Numbered from the stretch's first letter, positions 1 through 9,478 are shown. The stretch: 64,000 bases of DNA from Akkermansiaceae bacterium (GCA_015061985.1 SUVN01000001.1:1-64000); one strand, 5' to 3'. Notes: generated from the letters alone by a model not told the origin. Numbers and translations: made by a program.

Positions 1-1
1 G

Positions 2-199
2 ACGACATATAGCCAAGGAACAGCCGTTAGAATGCGGATTCGGAGAAGCAGTTTGCAAATCGAGGCGCAAAGATTAATCAGCGAAACCGTACGCGAAGGA
101 GAAGAGGAGGCGAAACGCATGAGAGCAGCCTTTAAGCGAGCATCCAAGCCATCGAGAAGTTTGATGCAGTTCCTCAATATTCCTGATTCTCTAAACTGA
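2..199 (+). CDS. 3' end of an unrecognised gene
   Basis: The reading frame is already open at the left edge and ends at a TGA at 197-199, giving 65 visible residues. The visible part is highly charged and probably helical: a Glu/Arg-rich stretch (EGEEEAKRMRAAF) is followed by a short hydrophobic end (LMQFLNIPDSLN). No family was recognised. A second tiny frame of 22 codons (201-269) begins directly after the stop, but nothing supports it as a gene. The base composition is AT-richer than the chromosomal genes further right, as in the next 3.3 kb. Confidence 0.4.
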   Translation, partial: TTYSQGTAVRMRIRRSSLQIEAQRLISETVREGEEEAKRMRAAFKRASKPSRSLMQFLNIPDSLN

Positions 200-316
200 G
201 ATGTACTACATTTATCTCATCATCGACCACGAAATTGAGAGAATAAAAGAACAAAAAGAGGTATCCTGAGTTGACTCTATACGGATATTTGATAGAATTA
301 TGTAAACGTATACATC

Positions 317-571
317 ATGGACACAAGTAAGGGTTACATCTACATACTGACGAATCCGTCATTTCCGGATTACGTGAAGATTGGTTATACCGACAACGCA
401 GAGGAAGGGGCGTCTGCGACAGTTCAAAATAACCAAAATATCTACAGGCTTACACACTCAAAGCTTTCTCTTTCTTGTTGTATGTAACGTTGGATGCGAA
501 ACAAAGGCGGATGTGACTTGTGTTTTGAAATATATACAAATGCTACCATTGTGTTGCGCTAAAAGATAATC
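317..571 (+). pseudogene. Decayed GIY-YIG (T5orf172-type) nuclease gene
   Basis: Starting at the ATG at 317 the frame reads MDTSKGYIYILTNPSF and then DYVKIGYTDN. This is the characteristic start of T5orf172/Mug113-type GIY-YIG proteins. After about 28 residues the frame is lost near 403-408: the expected ERLRQ-like continuation appears as GRLRQF in another frame, and FSFLLYVTLDA, resembling the next family segment, appears in the third frame. The original frame stops at 486. At least two frameshifts and a missing C-terminal half make an active nuclease very unlikely. Genes of this type often sit beside restriction genes, which fits the intact gene starting at 572. Confidence 0.65.
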
Positions 572-2392
572 ATGAAGAAGATAGAAGGCTCGCCAAAGAA
601 TTTGAGACAGCTGTTGCAGAATACAAAGTACTCCATTCACTATTACCAGCGAGAGTACATGTGGCAGCGCAAGCATATAGAAGAGCTGATTGATGACCTG
701 ACTGCGGAGTTCCTTGACAACTATTCGAGCGAACATTCGCGTGCTGCTGTTGCAGATTATGGTTCGTATTTCATGGGCTCCATTGTTTTGGCCGGTCGAG
801 AGAATGCCATTATTGATGGACAGCAACGGTTTTCTTCTCTGACGTTGCTTTTGATGTACCTGAATAATCGCTTGAAAATGATTGGTTCAGCGCATAATAC
901 GATAGAAGCGATGATTTTCTCGGAATCATTCGGAACGAAGTCGTATAACATCAATGTGGAAGAAAGGAGTGAATGTATGGATGCGATTTTCCATGGTAGG
1001 GAATTTGATACGACATTCTGCGGGGAATCGGTAAAGAATTTGTACGATCGGTACTCAGATATTGAGGATGTTTTCCCGGAGGAGATTTCGGATGGCATGC
1101 TGTTGCATTTTTGTGACTGGCTGACGGAGAAAGTGTTTTTTATCGAAATAGTAGCCACTACGGAACAGGACGCCCACAAGGTGTTTATTACGATGAATGA
1201 CCGTGGATTGAGTCTGACCTCGACAGAGATGTTGAAGGGCTACATTTTATCCGAAATCAGGGATGATGCTGTTCGTGAAAAGTTGAATGGTACATGGAAG
1301 AATAGGGTTCTCCAGTTGAAAAAAACGGATGAGAAAGGGGATGAGAACTTTATCAAGGCGTGGCTGCGTGCGCATTATGCAGAGACGATTCGTGAGACGA
1401 AGGCAGGTGCTGTTAACAAGGATTTTGACCTGATAGGTGGCTCGTTCCATAAATGGGTGCGCGATGAACGCGTGAAGCTGGGGTTAGAAACATCTGCTGA
1501 TTTTGAGTTGTTTATTAAAAAGTTTGATAAATTTGCGGAGGTTTATCAAAGCATACGCACGGCAGAGACAACGTTCTCCGAAGACACAAAATATGTGTTT
1601 TATAATGCGCAACTTGATTTCACGTTCCAGGTGCAGTTGCTGTTGGCTCCCATTTGTTATGAAGATTCCTGGCCGATTATCATCGAGAAGATGAATTTGA
1701 CGGCGCGTTTCATTGACCTTCTCATCATGTCGCGCGTGATAAGATATACATCTGTCAATTATAGTACCATCAGAAATTATGTATTCAACGTCACCAAGAA
1801 CATCCGATCATGTGATATAACGACATTGAAGCAAAGGCTTCTGAAAAAATATCAGGATTTAGAGTTTAATCCGGAATATTCCTTGCCGTCATGGAGGCTC
1901 AACAGTTTCACCAAGAAATATATCAAGAATGTGTTGGCTCGTGTGATCGGCTTCATTGAGGAAAATACAGGCGTTGCATCCAATTATTGTCACTATGTGA
2001 ACACCAAGGTTCGAAATCCTTTTGAAATCGAGCATATCATCACAGATCACCCCGAGTGGTTCACGGACGAGTATGGTACGCTTGAAGAGTTCAGAGCTTA
2101 TCGCAACAACATCGGGGCGTTGTTGTTGTTGCACAAGAGCATCAATGCCAGCTTGAATGATGCTCTTTACGTCGCCAAGATTGGAAAATATTGCTCAAAT
2201 GAGGGTAACATTTATACTGAATCCCTAGGCGATCAGGCATATCAGAATAATCCGCAGTTCATCCGTTTCATTTCGTCTCATAAGCTCGATTTTAAGCCGT
2301 ACGCGAAGTTCGGTAAAACTGAAATCGGTGAAAGAAATGCTTTGTTTATTCAATTGGTAAAGCTGGTTTGGAATGACGAAATGTTTAAATAA
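572..2392 (+). CDS. DUF262/DUF1524 (GmrSD-like) restriction protein
   Basis: This 606-residue protein has the layout of single-chain GmrSD-type (type IV restriction) and SspE-like enzymes. The N-terminal DUF262 half has the nucleotide-binding motif DGQQR at residues 82-86, in the context IIDGQQRFSSLTLL, and a later MNDRGLSLTSTEMLKGY block. The C-terminal DUF1524 half carries an HNH-like nuclease signature, EHII at 487-490, followed by the NNIGALLLL and KSINASLND segments. Such proteins use NTP hydrolysis to control cleavage of modified phage DNA; which modification is recognised cannot be read here. The frame is intact although both neighbours are decayed. Composition is AT-rich, which suggests acquisition by transfer. 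The start at 572 is the first ATG before the conserved N-terminus (YYQREYMW). Confidence 0.85.
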   Translation: MKKIEGSPKNLRQLLQNTKYSIHYYQREYMWQRKHIEELIDDLTAEFLDNYSSEHSRAAVADYGSYFMGSIVLAGRENAIIDGQQRFSSLTLLLMYLNNRLKMIGSAHNTIEAMIFSESFGTKSYNINVEERSECMDAIFHGREFDTTFCGESVKNLYDRYSDIEDVFPEEISDGMLLHFCDWLTEKVFFIEIVATTEQDAHKVFITMNDRGLSLTSTEMLKGYILSEIRDDAVREKLNGTWKNRVLQLKKTDEKGDENFIKAWLRAHYAETIRETKAGAVNKDFDLIGGSFHKWVRDERVKLGLETSADFELFIKKFDKFAEVYQSIRTAETTFSEDTKYVFYNAQLDFTFQVQLLLAPICYEDSWPIIIEKMNLTARFIDLLIMSRVIRYTSVNYSTIRNYVFNVTKNIRSCDITTLKQRLLKKYQDLEFNPEYSLPSWRLNSFTKKYIKNVLARVIGFIEENTGVASNYCHYVNTKVRNPFEIEHIITDHPEWFTDEYGTLEEFRAYRNNIGALLLLHKSINASLNDALYVAKIGKYCSNEGNIYTESLGDQAYQNNPQFIRFISSHKLDFKPYAKFGKTEIGERNALFIQLVKLVWNDEMFK

Positions 2393-2498
2393 CGCTATGG
2401 TCATTCATCCGAACAAGACGATTGTCTCATAACTGACAATATGGGAGTTCTTGCGGTTTAAATTATTCTTCTTTATTAGATTTTAAGAGCCAACAGAT

Positions 2499-3520
2499 AT
2501 GCAAAAGAAACTACAGATACGCAATAGCACGGCAGAGTTTATTATTTTCGCGTTGCAGGGTGATGCGAAGGGAGTAGAAGTCGCGTTGAGGATGATACCG
2601 TATGGTTGACTCAAAAGGCCATGGCCGAACTATATGGCAGCTCTCGAACAAACGTGCTGGAACATGTTCAACATATTTATTCCGATGCAGAGTAGGAAGA
2701 GTCGGCAACTTGTCGGAAAATCCGACAGGTTCAGGTAGAGGGAGAAAGGAAAGTAAGCAGAGAAGCTCTATTTTATAATCTTGATGTGATTATAGCTGTT
2801 GGTTATCGCGTAAATAGTAAACGAGCCACACAGTTTCGGAAATGGGCAACAGCGGTGCTGAGAGACTTTGCGATTCGAGGCTATGTACTGGATCGCAAGA
2901 GGATGGAGAACGGTAAGTTTTTGGGGAAGGATTATTTTGAGCACCTGTTAGCAGAGATTCGCGAGATTCGATTGAGCGAGCGGCGTTTCTATCAGAAAAT
3001 TACCGACATATACGCTACCAGTATGGATTATGATGCACAGGCACCGGAGACCCGCGCTTTTTATGCCAAAGTGCAGAATAAGCTGCACTACGCAGTGCAC
3101 GGTCATACGGCTGCGGAGCTGATAATGGAGAGAGCTGATGCTGAAAAGGAGCACATGGGGCTGACGACATGGGAAAAATCACCGCACGCTAAAATTGTAA
3201 AAACAGATGTGGTGATAGCAAAAAATTATCTGAAAGAGAATGAGTTGGAAGAGCCTGGCCGGATTGTAAGCGCGTATTTGGATTTAGCCGAAAACCGCGC
3301 AAAACGTCACATGCCCATGTCGATGGAAGATTGGGCTCGGCATTTAGACCGCATATTGCAGGCAGATGACCGAGAATTGTTGCGGGATGCCGGACGAATA
3401 TCGGCCGAAATTGCCAAAGAGTATGCTGAAAATGAGTTTGAAAAGTACCGAGTTGTGCAGGACAGGCTCTTTGTATCTGACTTCGACCGCCAGTTGGAGC
3501 TGCCGACTTGGGATGAATAG
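2499..3520 (+). pseudogene. Disrupted RhuM-family protein gene
   Basis: The original start is the ATG at 2499 (MQKKLQIRNSTAEFIIF). The frame is lost near 2590 and resumes one frame over as EDDTVWLTQKAMAELYGSSR, the classic RhuM/Fic-associated N-terminal helix-turn-helix region. An in-frame TAG at 2693-2695 then interrupts it, before the conserved stretches KVSREALFYNLDVIIAVGYR and RATQFRKWATAVLRDF. The rest is intact to 3520 and could only be translated from an internal start such as the GTG at 2786. RhuM genes are common passengers of restriction and mobile islands and their function is unclear. The gene is read as inactivated; expression of the C-terminal fragment cannot be excluded. Confidence 0.8.
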
Positions 3521-3842
3521 TCTGACCTCAATAGACTAAATGTGATATAATCGTCTTAAAATCCAATAACTTACAATAAATCAACTCCTTTTTATTGATG
3601 CACACCACGGCAGATGGAGTAACAAGGGCGGATGTGACCTTGCTGCGTGGATGACGTAGTTACAGAGGACAGCGTTTTTTCTGAAGCACTAATGATGAGA
3701 AATTCGGAAAAATCGATTTTTCCACTTAGTCAAGGAATTTCTATAATATGGACAAGGTGACTGCTTCCTCTGCATGAAATACCTGCAAAGTAAAAGCAGA
3801 GAACAGAAATAGGGCTTTCTCTATTCTCCCTGTGCGGAAAAC
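3521..3842. other. Intergenic region without a recognisable gene
   Basis: About 320 bases separate the RhuM remnant from rpoN and mark the boundary of the AT-rich accessory patch. The only open frame noticed is an 18-codon ATG frame at about 3598, with no support. No tRNA, direct repeat or integrase scar that would define an island end was seen. The right end contains the possible rpoN terminator listed separately. Confidence 0.5.
3799..3828 (-). terminator. Possible intrinsic terminator of the rpoN operon
   Basis: An imperfect hairpin (GAGAAcAGAAA pairing with TTTCTcTaTTCTC) lies 14 bases past the rpoN stop. On the minus strand it is followed by a T-rich stretch (TGCTTTTACTTT). The stem is weak. 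Confidence 0.35.
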
Positions 3843-5141
3843 TCAGCCTCTGCGGCGGAGGTGGGCGGGGAGGATTTTCAGCTGCTCGCGGTATTTGGCG
3901 ATGGTGCGGCGGGCGATGGGCATGCCGTCTGCGGCCAGCAGGGATTCCAGTCTGGCATCTGACAGGGGCTTGGCAGGGGATTCTGCGGCGATGTATTCGC
4001 GGATTCTGGCCTTGATGGTTTCCGGGGAGACTGAGGTGTCGCCGGCGGCGGGCAGGGCGGTGGTGAAGAATCGGCGCAGTTCTGTGAGTTTGCGGTTATA
4101 GCGCAGGTATTTGCCGTTGACGGCGCGGGAGACGGTGGAGGTGTGCAGCCCGGTGTCGGCGGCGATGTCTTCCATTTTCATGGGGCGTAGGTGTTGTTCC
4201 CCGCGCAGGAAGAAATCACGCTGACGCTCCACAATGGCTTGCGCAACTTTCAGAATGGTCTGCTGGCGCTGCTCGATGGCGCGGATGAGGTCGCGCCCCT
4301 CCCGGAAGCAGTGGGAGAGATATTGCCGGACTTCTTTTTTGTCGGCCTGTTCTGCCATCATCTCACGGTAAGCGGCAGAGAGCGCCAGCTTGGGCACGTT
4401 TTCACCCGTCAGCTGCACGGTGAGCTTATCCCCATCCCGCTCGACCACAATGTCCGGCTGAAAAATCATCCGCTCTTCCGGCGCGAAACCGGCGCCGGGG
4501 TTCGGATTGAGCCGGGCAATGCGGGCAGCCGCATCGGTCACACGGTATTCCTCCGTTCCCAATTTTCGGGCCGCCTCTGCATAACGATGCTGCACCAGCG
4601 CCTCCCAGTGCTCCCGCAGCAGCTGCATGGGCAATCCGTCTTCTTCCCCCAGGCGTTTCAGTTGCAGCATGAGGCTGTCGCGCAAATCCGCGGCACCCAC
4701 GCCGGGCGGGTCTAAATCGCGGATGGCGGCGAGCGCGGCTTTCAGTTGGCGGTTCGGGATGTACTCCTGTTCGGCGATGGTGGTCGGCGCTTCCTCGAAG
4801 AAGCCGCGCGGTGAGAGATGTTGCAACAGGGTGAGCGCCGCCGCTTCCGTGGCGGGGGGCAGGGCACTGCGTCTCAGCTGTTCTTCCAGATGCCGGCTCA
4901 GGGATGGGGCTTCTGTGACGGAGTCCAGCCGGAAGGCCGAAAGCTCTGTGTCTGTGGGGGTAAAACTTTCGGGGGTGACGGCCGGTTCGTTTTCTTCGAG
5001 TGTCGGGTTGGCGGCCACGGCCCGGGCGGCCATTTGTTGCAGCTCCATGTTGGTGGCCTGGAGGGTGCGCATGAAGAGCTGCATGGCGGCAGTAGCCACC
5101 ATACTCTGCCTCATGTCCTGTTCCATTCCGGGCGGTCTCAT
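3843..5141 (-). CDS. rpoN: RNA polymerase sigma-54 factor
   Basis: Sigma-54 directs RNA polymerase to -24/-12 promoters and needs an AAA+ enhancer-binding activator. The C-terminus has the RpoN box ARRTIAKYRE (residues 410-419), which contacts the -24 element. Upstream of it is the helix-turn-helix segment DTGLHTSTVSRAVNGKYL. The N-terminus has the Gln/Met-rich region I (MVATAAMQLFMRTLQATNMELQQM) that meets activators. The frame can extend to 5183, but that start lies 34 bases inside dnaG; the ATG at 5141 gives 432 residues and begins just before region I, so it is preferred. It is the last gene of the ppi-aroA-dnaG operon. No sigma-54 activator is encoded in this window. Confidence 0.93.
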   Translation of the reverse strand: MRPPGMEQDMRQSMVATAAMQLFMRTLQATNMELQQMAARAVAANPTLEENEPAVTPESFTPTDTELSAFRLDSVTEAPSLSRHLEEQLRRSALPPATEAAALTLLQHLSPRGFFEEAPTTIAEQEYIPNRQLKAALAAIRDLDPPGVGAADLRDSLMLQLKRLGEEDGLPMQLLREHWEALVQHRYAEAARKLGTEEYRVTDAAARIARLNPNPGAGFAPEERMIFQPDIVVERDGDKLTVQLTGENVPKLALSAAYREMMAEQADKKEVRQYLSHCFREGRDLIRAIEQRQQTILKVAQAIVERQRDFFLRGEQHLRPMKMEDIAADTGLHTSTVSRAVNGKYLRYNRKLTELRRFFTTALPAAGDTSVSPETIKARIREYIAAESPAKPLSDARLESLLAADGMPIARRTIAKYREQLKILPAHLRRRG

Positions 5142-5149
5142 GGCATCAA

Positions 5150-6994
5150 TCAGTCGTTGAGCAACTTCATCAGCTCGTTGCATTCCTGCATCAGCGCCAG
5201 ACCTTCCTCCGGTGTCAACCCGGGGGTGCGAATCTGCGAGCGCAGGGTATCAATTCTGGCGCGGACGGTTTCGCGGGACAGCAGCGTGCATGCCTGTTCC
5301 ACATGTTCTGCCGGGTGGGGCAGTTCAATGGCGGCGTGCGGGAGGTCTTTCATGGCGGCTGCCTGTTCCGTCGAAAGTCGGGTCAGCAGTTCCTGCCAAT
5401 CAGCCTCATTGCCGGGGGACGGCAGGGTTTCGAGTATCTTTTGCAGGATAAGTCCGCCGGAGAGGGTTTGCATGGGTTCCACCAGGTCCTCGATGCGTTC
5501 CACCAGCATGTGCTGTACCTCTGTGTTGCTGAGTGCCAGCTCAATGATGCCGCGTATGCCGGAGTGCAGCCGCACAGGAATCACCGGTGCAGCCGCTTCT
5601 GCCTGCATGGGCTCATCCTCTTCCCATGCCTCCTCGTATGCGGGTTCTGCGGGTGCTGCGGAGCGGGAGTATGCCGGAGCTTCTTTGCGGGCGCGGATGA
5701 TGGCATCCACCGATTCCCGCAGCGATTCCAGCCCCGTGTTCAGACGCGTGGCCAAATCTGCCACGGCCACGTCCCTGCGGTTTCTGTCCGTAATTTCTGC
5801 GGCCAGGTCTGCCATGCGGGGAATGAGCGCCGCGCGGGCATTGGCATCGCCTTTAATTTGCTCCAATTCCAGCCCGACGCGTACCTCCAGATACGGGCGT
5901 GCATTTTGCAGGGCGCTTCGCAGGGCCTCGGCTCCCTGTGAGCGGATGAGCGAGTCCGGGTCTTCTCCCGCCGGCAGGCTGGCGTGGTATACCTCCAGCC
6001 CGGCCTGTGCCAGTTTGCGGAACGTTTTCTCGCTGGCCTTGATACCGGCATTGTCGCCATCGTAGCAGAGGATGGCTTTCTTGGCATATTTGCGGAGGAT
6101 GTTGGCGTGGTCTTCCGTGAAGGCGGTGCCGAGCCCCGCCACAGCATTTCGTACATCTGCCTTTTCGTGACAGGCGATGACATCCAGCTGCCCCTCGCAG
6201 ACCACCACACACATGTCAGCTTTGGCAATGGGGCCCGTGGCTTTGTATAATCCGAAGAGCAATTCACCTTTGCGGAAAGCCGCAGTTTCAGAGGTGTTGA
6301 CGTATTTGCGCGGGTCCTGACCCTCCTGCATGATACGCCCGGAGAAGCCCACCACCTCGCCCCGGATGTTGTGAATCGGGAACATGAGGCGGTCGCGGAA
6401 TACAGGGTAGGAACCGCTGCGCCCCTGACCCAGCAGATACGCATCCGTGAGCACCTTGTGGTCCATCCCGCGAGAAGCTGCCAGTTGCCCCAGTTCGCGA
6501 AAATCCCCGGGTGCCCAGCCCAGCTGCCACGCTTTGGCGGTTTCAATGTTGAACTCACGGTTTTTGAGATACTCCCGCACATGGGCGGCGGCGCGGTCGC
6601 GGCAGAGTTTGCGGTGAAAATAGTCGGCTGCCAGCTGGTTGGCTTCAATGATTCGGCTGCGTATGCGCCGCTGTCGCGCCATTTCCGGGTTTTCCTCTTC
6701 CTCGATGACAGCCACGCCGTTCATATCCGCAATGCGTCGCAGCGCCGTGGGATAATCCAGGTTCTCGAACATCATCAGGAACTTGACGGCATCGCCGCCC
6801 ACGCCGCAGCCGAAGCAATGGAAAGTCTGGCGCGCCGGGTTCACATGAAAGGACGGTGTCTTTTCTGCGTGGAACGGGCAGCAGGCTTTCCAGGCGTTGC
6901 CCGCTCGCCGCAGCTGGATATAGCGCCCCACCATCTCCACGATGTCCGTGGAGTCCTTGATGCGGGTAACACATTCCTCTGTGATACGGGGCAT
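5150..6994 (-). CDS. dnaG: DNA primase
   Basis: DnaG makes the RNA primers for chromosome replication. All parts are visible in 614 residues. The N-terminal CHC2 zinc finger has C39, H42, C60 and C63. The TOPRIM catalytic core includes VVCEGQLDVIAC, where the Glu is the metal ligand, and CYDGDNAGIKASEKT with its DGD motif. The C-terminal region from about residue 450 would be the helicase-binding part and is more divergent. The gene starts 11 bases after the aroA stop and is followed by rpoN, so it is co-transcribed with an isomerase gene and a shikimate gene rather than in the rpsU-dnaG-rpoD arrangement of Escherichia coli. Confidence 0.96.
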   Translation of the reverse strand: MPRITEECVTRIKDSTDIVEMVGRYIQLRRAGNAWKACCPFHAEKTPSFHVNPARQTFHCFGCGVGGDAVKFLMMFENLDYPTALRRIADMNGVAVIEEEENPEMARQRRIRSRIIEANQLAADYFHRKLCRDRAAAHVREYLKNREFNIETAKAWQLGWAPGDFRELGQLAASRGMDHKVLTDAYLLGQGRSGSYPVFRDRLMFPIHNIRGEVVGFSGRIMQEGQDPRKYVNTSETAAFRKGELLFGLYKATGPIAKADMCVVVCEGQLDVIACHEKADVRNAVAGLGTAFTEDHANILRKYAKKAILCYDGDNAGIKASEKTFRKLAQAGLEVYHASLPAGEDPDSLIRSQGAEALRSALQNARPYLEVRVGLELEQIKGDANARAALIPRMADLAAEITDRNRRDVAVADLATRLNTGLESLRESVDAIIRARKEAPAYSRSAAPAEPAYEEAWEEDEPMQAEAAAPVIPVRLHSGIRGIIELALSNTEVQHMLVERIEDLVEPMQTLSGGLILQKILETLPSPGNEADWQELLTRLSTEQAAAMKDLPHAAIELPHPAEHVEQACTLLSRETVRARIDTLRSQIRTPGLTPEEGLALMQECNELMKLLND

Positions 6995-7005
6995 GGAGGA
7001 GAAGG

Positions 7006-8316
7006 TCAGCGAGTCAGCTCGCGCAGATGGCTTTCAAAGCCGGGGTAGGAGGTGTTGATGTTGCGGCAGTTCAGCAAGGTTGTTTCTCCCTCTGCCATCA
7101 GACCCGCCATCAGGAAGCCCATGGCGATGCGGTGGTCGCCGTAGCTCTCCAGCGTGGCTCCGTGCAGTGGCTTGCCCCCGGTGATTTCCATGCCGTCCGG
7201 GAATTCTTCCACCGCTGCACCCATGGCGCGCAGGTTTCCGGCTGTGGTGGCGATGCGGTCGCTTTCCTTCACGCGGAGCTCGGCCGCGTTGCGGATGACG
7301 GTAGTGCCCTCTGCAAAGGCGGCGGCAACGGCCAGAACGGGAATTTCGTCAATGAGGTTCGGGATTTCTTCTTTCAGCACAGTGGTCGCCGTGAGTTTTT
7401 CTGCGGCTCTGACCGTGATATCGCCATACGGTTCTCCGGCATCAACGCGGTTGGTGACAGTGATGTCTGCCCCCATGCGGCGCAGGACGGTGACGATGGC
7501 ATCGCGGGTAGGATTGAGCCCCACGTGGCGCAGCGTGATTTCGCTGCCCGGCACAATGGAGGCGGCCACCAGCCAGAAAGCGGCACTGGAAATGTCACCG
7601 GGTATCACAATGTCTGCCGCCTTGATGCGAACGGGTCCGGTTACGGCGATATCCAGCCCGTCCTCCGATACGGAGCAGGGCACCCCGAAGTGGGCAAAGA
7701 GGCGTTCCGTGTGGTCGCGGGTAATGGCGGGCTGGTGCACGGCGGTTGTTCCCTCTGCCAGCATGCCGGCCAGCAGTACGGCGCTCTTGACCTGGGCGCT
7801 GGCCATGGGCAGCTCATAGCGGATGGGGTGCAGCGTGCCGCCTTCAATCTTCAGCGGGGCGCATCCCGCTTTTTTGCCGCAGGCGGTCAGGCGGGCTCCC
7901 ATGGCAGAAAGCGGGTCGATGATGCGTTTCATCGGGCGGCTTTGCAGGGACTCATCGCCATACAGACAGCTGTTGAAAGGAAGGGCGGCCAGTACTCCCG
8001 CCATCAGCCGCATGCCGGTGCCGGAGTTGCCGCAGTCAATATCCCGCTCCGGGGCTCTGGGGGTCATGCCGGTGCCGGTGAGGGTGAAATCCTGCGGGCA
8101 ATCCCCCGGTGTGACAGCGGCACCTAATTGCTGCATGGCACGGAGGGTGTTCAGGCAATCCTCGCTGCACAGGTAGTTTCGCACCTGCATGCTGCCGTCG
8201 GCCAATGCGCCCAGAATGGCCACGCGGTGGGAAATGCTCTTGTCTCCGGGTACGGTAATCGTGCCGTGCAGCCCGCGCTCAGCGCGGCAGACGGTTATGC
8301 AATAATCACTTGGCAT
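7006..8316 (-). CDS. aroA: 3-phosphoshikimate 1-carboxyvinyltransferase (EPSP synthase)
   Basis: This is the sixth enzyme of the shikimate pathway; it joins PEP to shikimate-3-phosphate. The N-terminal substrate-binding motif VPGDKSISHRVAILGALA is intact (Lys-Ser-Arg), and GNSGTGMRLM, SAQVKSAVLLAG, IPGDISSAAFW and LRVKESDRI follow in the expected order. The frame runs further upstream to 8538, but that extension has no family similarity and lies inside the preceding gene. The ATG at 8316 (MPSDYCITV) gives a normal 436-residue enzyme. It overlaps the stop of the upstream isomerase gene by 11 bases, so translational coupling is likely. Confidence 0.95.
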   Translation of the reverse strand: MPSDYCITVCRAERGLHGTITVPGDKSISHRVAILGALADGSMQVRNYLCSEDCLNTLRAMQQLGAAVTPGDCPQDFTLTGTGMTPRAPERDIDCGNSGTGMRLMAGVLAALPFNSCLYGDESLQSRPMKRIIDPLSAMGARLTACGKKAGCAPLKIEGGTLHPIRYELPMASAQVKSAVLLAGMLAEGTTAVHQPAITRDHTERLFAHFGVPCSVSEDGLDIAVTGPVRIKAADIVIPGDISSAAFWLVAASIVPGSEITLRHVGLNPTRDAIVTVLRRMGADITVTNRVDAGEPYGDITVRAAEKLTATTVLKEEIPNLIDEIPVLAVAAAFAEGTTVIRNAAELRVKESDRIATTAGNLRAMGAAVEEFPDGMEITGGKPLHGATLESYGDHRIAMGFLMAGLMAEGETTLLNCRNINTSYPGFESHLRELTR

Positions 8317-9328
8317 GAATGATGATACGTTTCTGTTTAAAACCTTCCTTGATGGCACCCTTGAACCAGCCGTTGACTCCCAGCTCCCGCTGCGCGCTGA
8401 TGATGGCGGTGCGCAGACTCTCCCGGCACTCGTCCAGAGATGGCGTATAGGAGGGGGTAATCGGCCCGGCCAGCAGGATATGCCAGCCCCAGCGGCTCTG
8501 AGCCAGTGTAGGCGTTCCGGCGGGAAGCGCCGTGTCATCGAATATCATGAGCTCCGGCAGCGGGAATGTGCCGTTGTCGTGGATGATATCCAGATTGCCG
8601 CCGTTGGGGGCGCTTCGGTCATCCTCACTGGCTTCACGTGCCAGCATGCCGAAATCTTCACCGGCTTCCAGACGTTTTATCAGGAGCTCGGCACGGTTGC
8701 GCACCTCATTGGCATCCATTCCCTCCGTTGCCAGGAAAATGTGGCGAAGCGGGCGGGATGCGGGTATGGTCAGCTCTTCCCGAACCTGTTTATAATGGGC
8801 TGCGATGGCGGCGTTGTCCACCTCGCTGACATCCTGAACGGAGCGTTCCAGCAAAATCTGCTGGCGCATGCGGGCAGCCATTTTCTCCGTAAAACTGCGG
8901 CGGGTGTATCCCTGACTTGCCAGCTGAGTGGTGAATGTCTGTTCATTTTCGGCGCGGGACTCCAGCTGCTTCACGATTTCTTCCGCCGCTTTCCGGCAGT
9001 CCGGCAGCTTTTTGTCGTTGTAGCGCGCCCTCAGCCGCAGCAGATTGTCGCGCACCATGGCCATCACCATGACGGCACGGCGAGCGGGGTCATCCGTTTC
9101 TCTGCCTGCCAGGGTGTTCTGCTCTGTTGTGAAACGCTCCAGCTGCCCCAGGGTGATGGGTTCGCCGTACACCTCTGCCGCCAGCTCAGATGTGCGGATT
9201 CTCTCCTCGTCGTGCAGGAAGCCGTGCATGGGTCCCTTAAAGACAAACAAATCCAGCGCCATGTACCCCAGTACGGTGGAAAACATTGCCAGCTTGATGG
9301 CGTAGATTCTGAGCGGAGTGAGTTTCAC
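8306..9328 (-). CDS. Membrane-anchored parvulin-type peptidyl-prolyl isomerase (SurA/PpiC-like)
   Basis: A single membrane segment near the N-terminus (about residues 9-28, IYAIKLAMFSTVLGYMALDL) anchors a SurA-like N-terminal helical domain. A rotamase domain follows at about residues 196-305, with the hallmarks RPLRHIFLA, GEDFGMLAREASED, GGNLD and GWHILL. Such proteins assist folding of exported proteins outside the inner membrane. The start codon is GTG at 9328, placed exactly 6 bases after a good -10 hexamer, so the transcript is predicted to be leaderless. This is the first gene of the operon containing aroA, dnaG and rpoN. Confidence 0.87.
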   Translation of the reverse strand: MKLTPLRIYAIKLAMFSTVLGYMALDLFVFKGPMHGFLHDEERIRTSELAAEVYGEPITLGQLERFTTEQNTLAGRETDDPARRAVMVMAMVRDNLLRLRARYNDKKLPDCRKAAEEIVKQLESRAENEQTFTTQLASQGYTRRSFTEKMAARMRQQILLERSVQDVSEVDNAAIAAHYKQVREELTIPASRPLRHIFLATEGMDANEVRNRAELLIKRLEAGEDFGMLAREASEDDRSAPNGGNLDIIHDNGTFPLPELMIFDDTALPAGTPTLAQSRWGWHILLAGPITPSYTPSLDECRESLRTAIISAQRELGVNGWFKGAIKEGFKQKRIIIHAK

Positions 9329-9334
9329 GCGCCC

Positions 9335-9363
9335 ATTCTACTCTCACGGCGGTCGTTTTGCAA
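9335..9363 (-). promoter_or_regulatory. Promoter of the isomerase-aroA-dnaG-rpoN operon
   Basis: TTGCAA (9358-9363), a 17-base spacer and TAGAAT (9335-9340) on the minus strand. Six bases separate the -10 from the GTG start at 9328, so transcription should begin at or next to the start codon. Confidence 0.65.
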
Positions 9364-9478
9364 TCAAATAAAGCACCTATGACCCTTTCCCCGCTTTTTG
9401 GCTTGCATTCCGGCGGCTTTTCGGTCATCATCTTACCGAACACGGTTATATTACATTCAACAATCAGATATCAGAGAG

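Noticed and set aside
501..3650. Shared short sequence GCGGATGTGAC near 507 and 3630 as possible island-end repeats
   Set aside because: The identity covers only about 11-18 bases with mismatches, without inverted ends or an integrase gene; chance similarity is more likely.
8317..8538. N-terminal extension of aroA
   Set aside because: The 74 extra codons lie inside the isomerase gene and have no similarity to EPSP synthases; the ATG at 8316 gives the normal enzyme.
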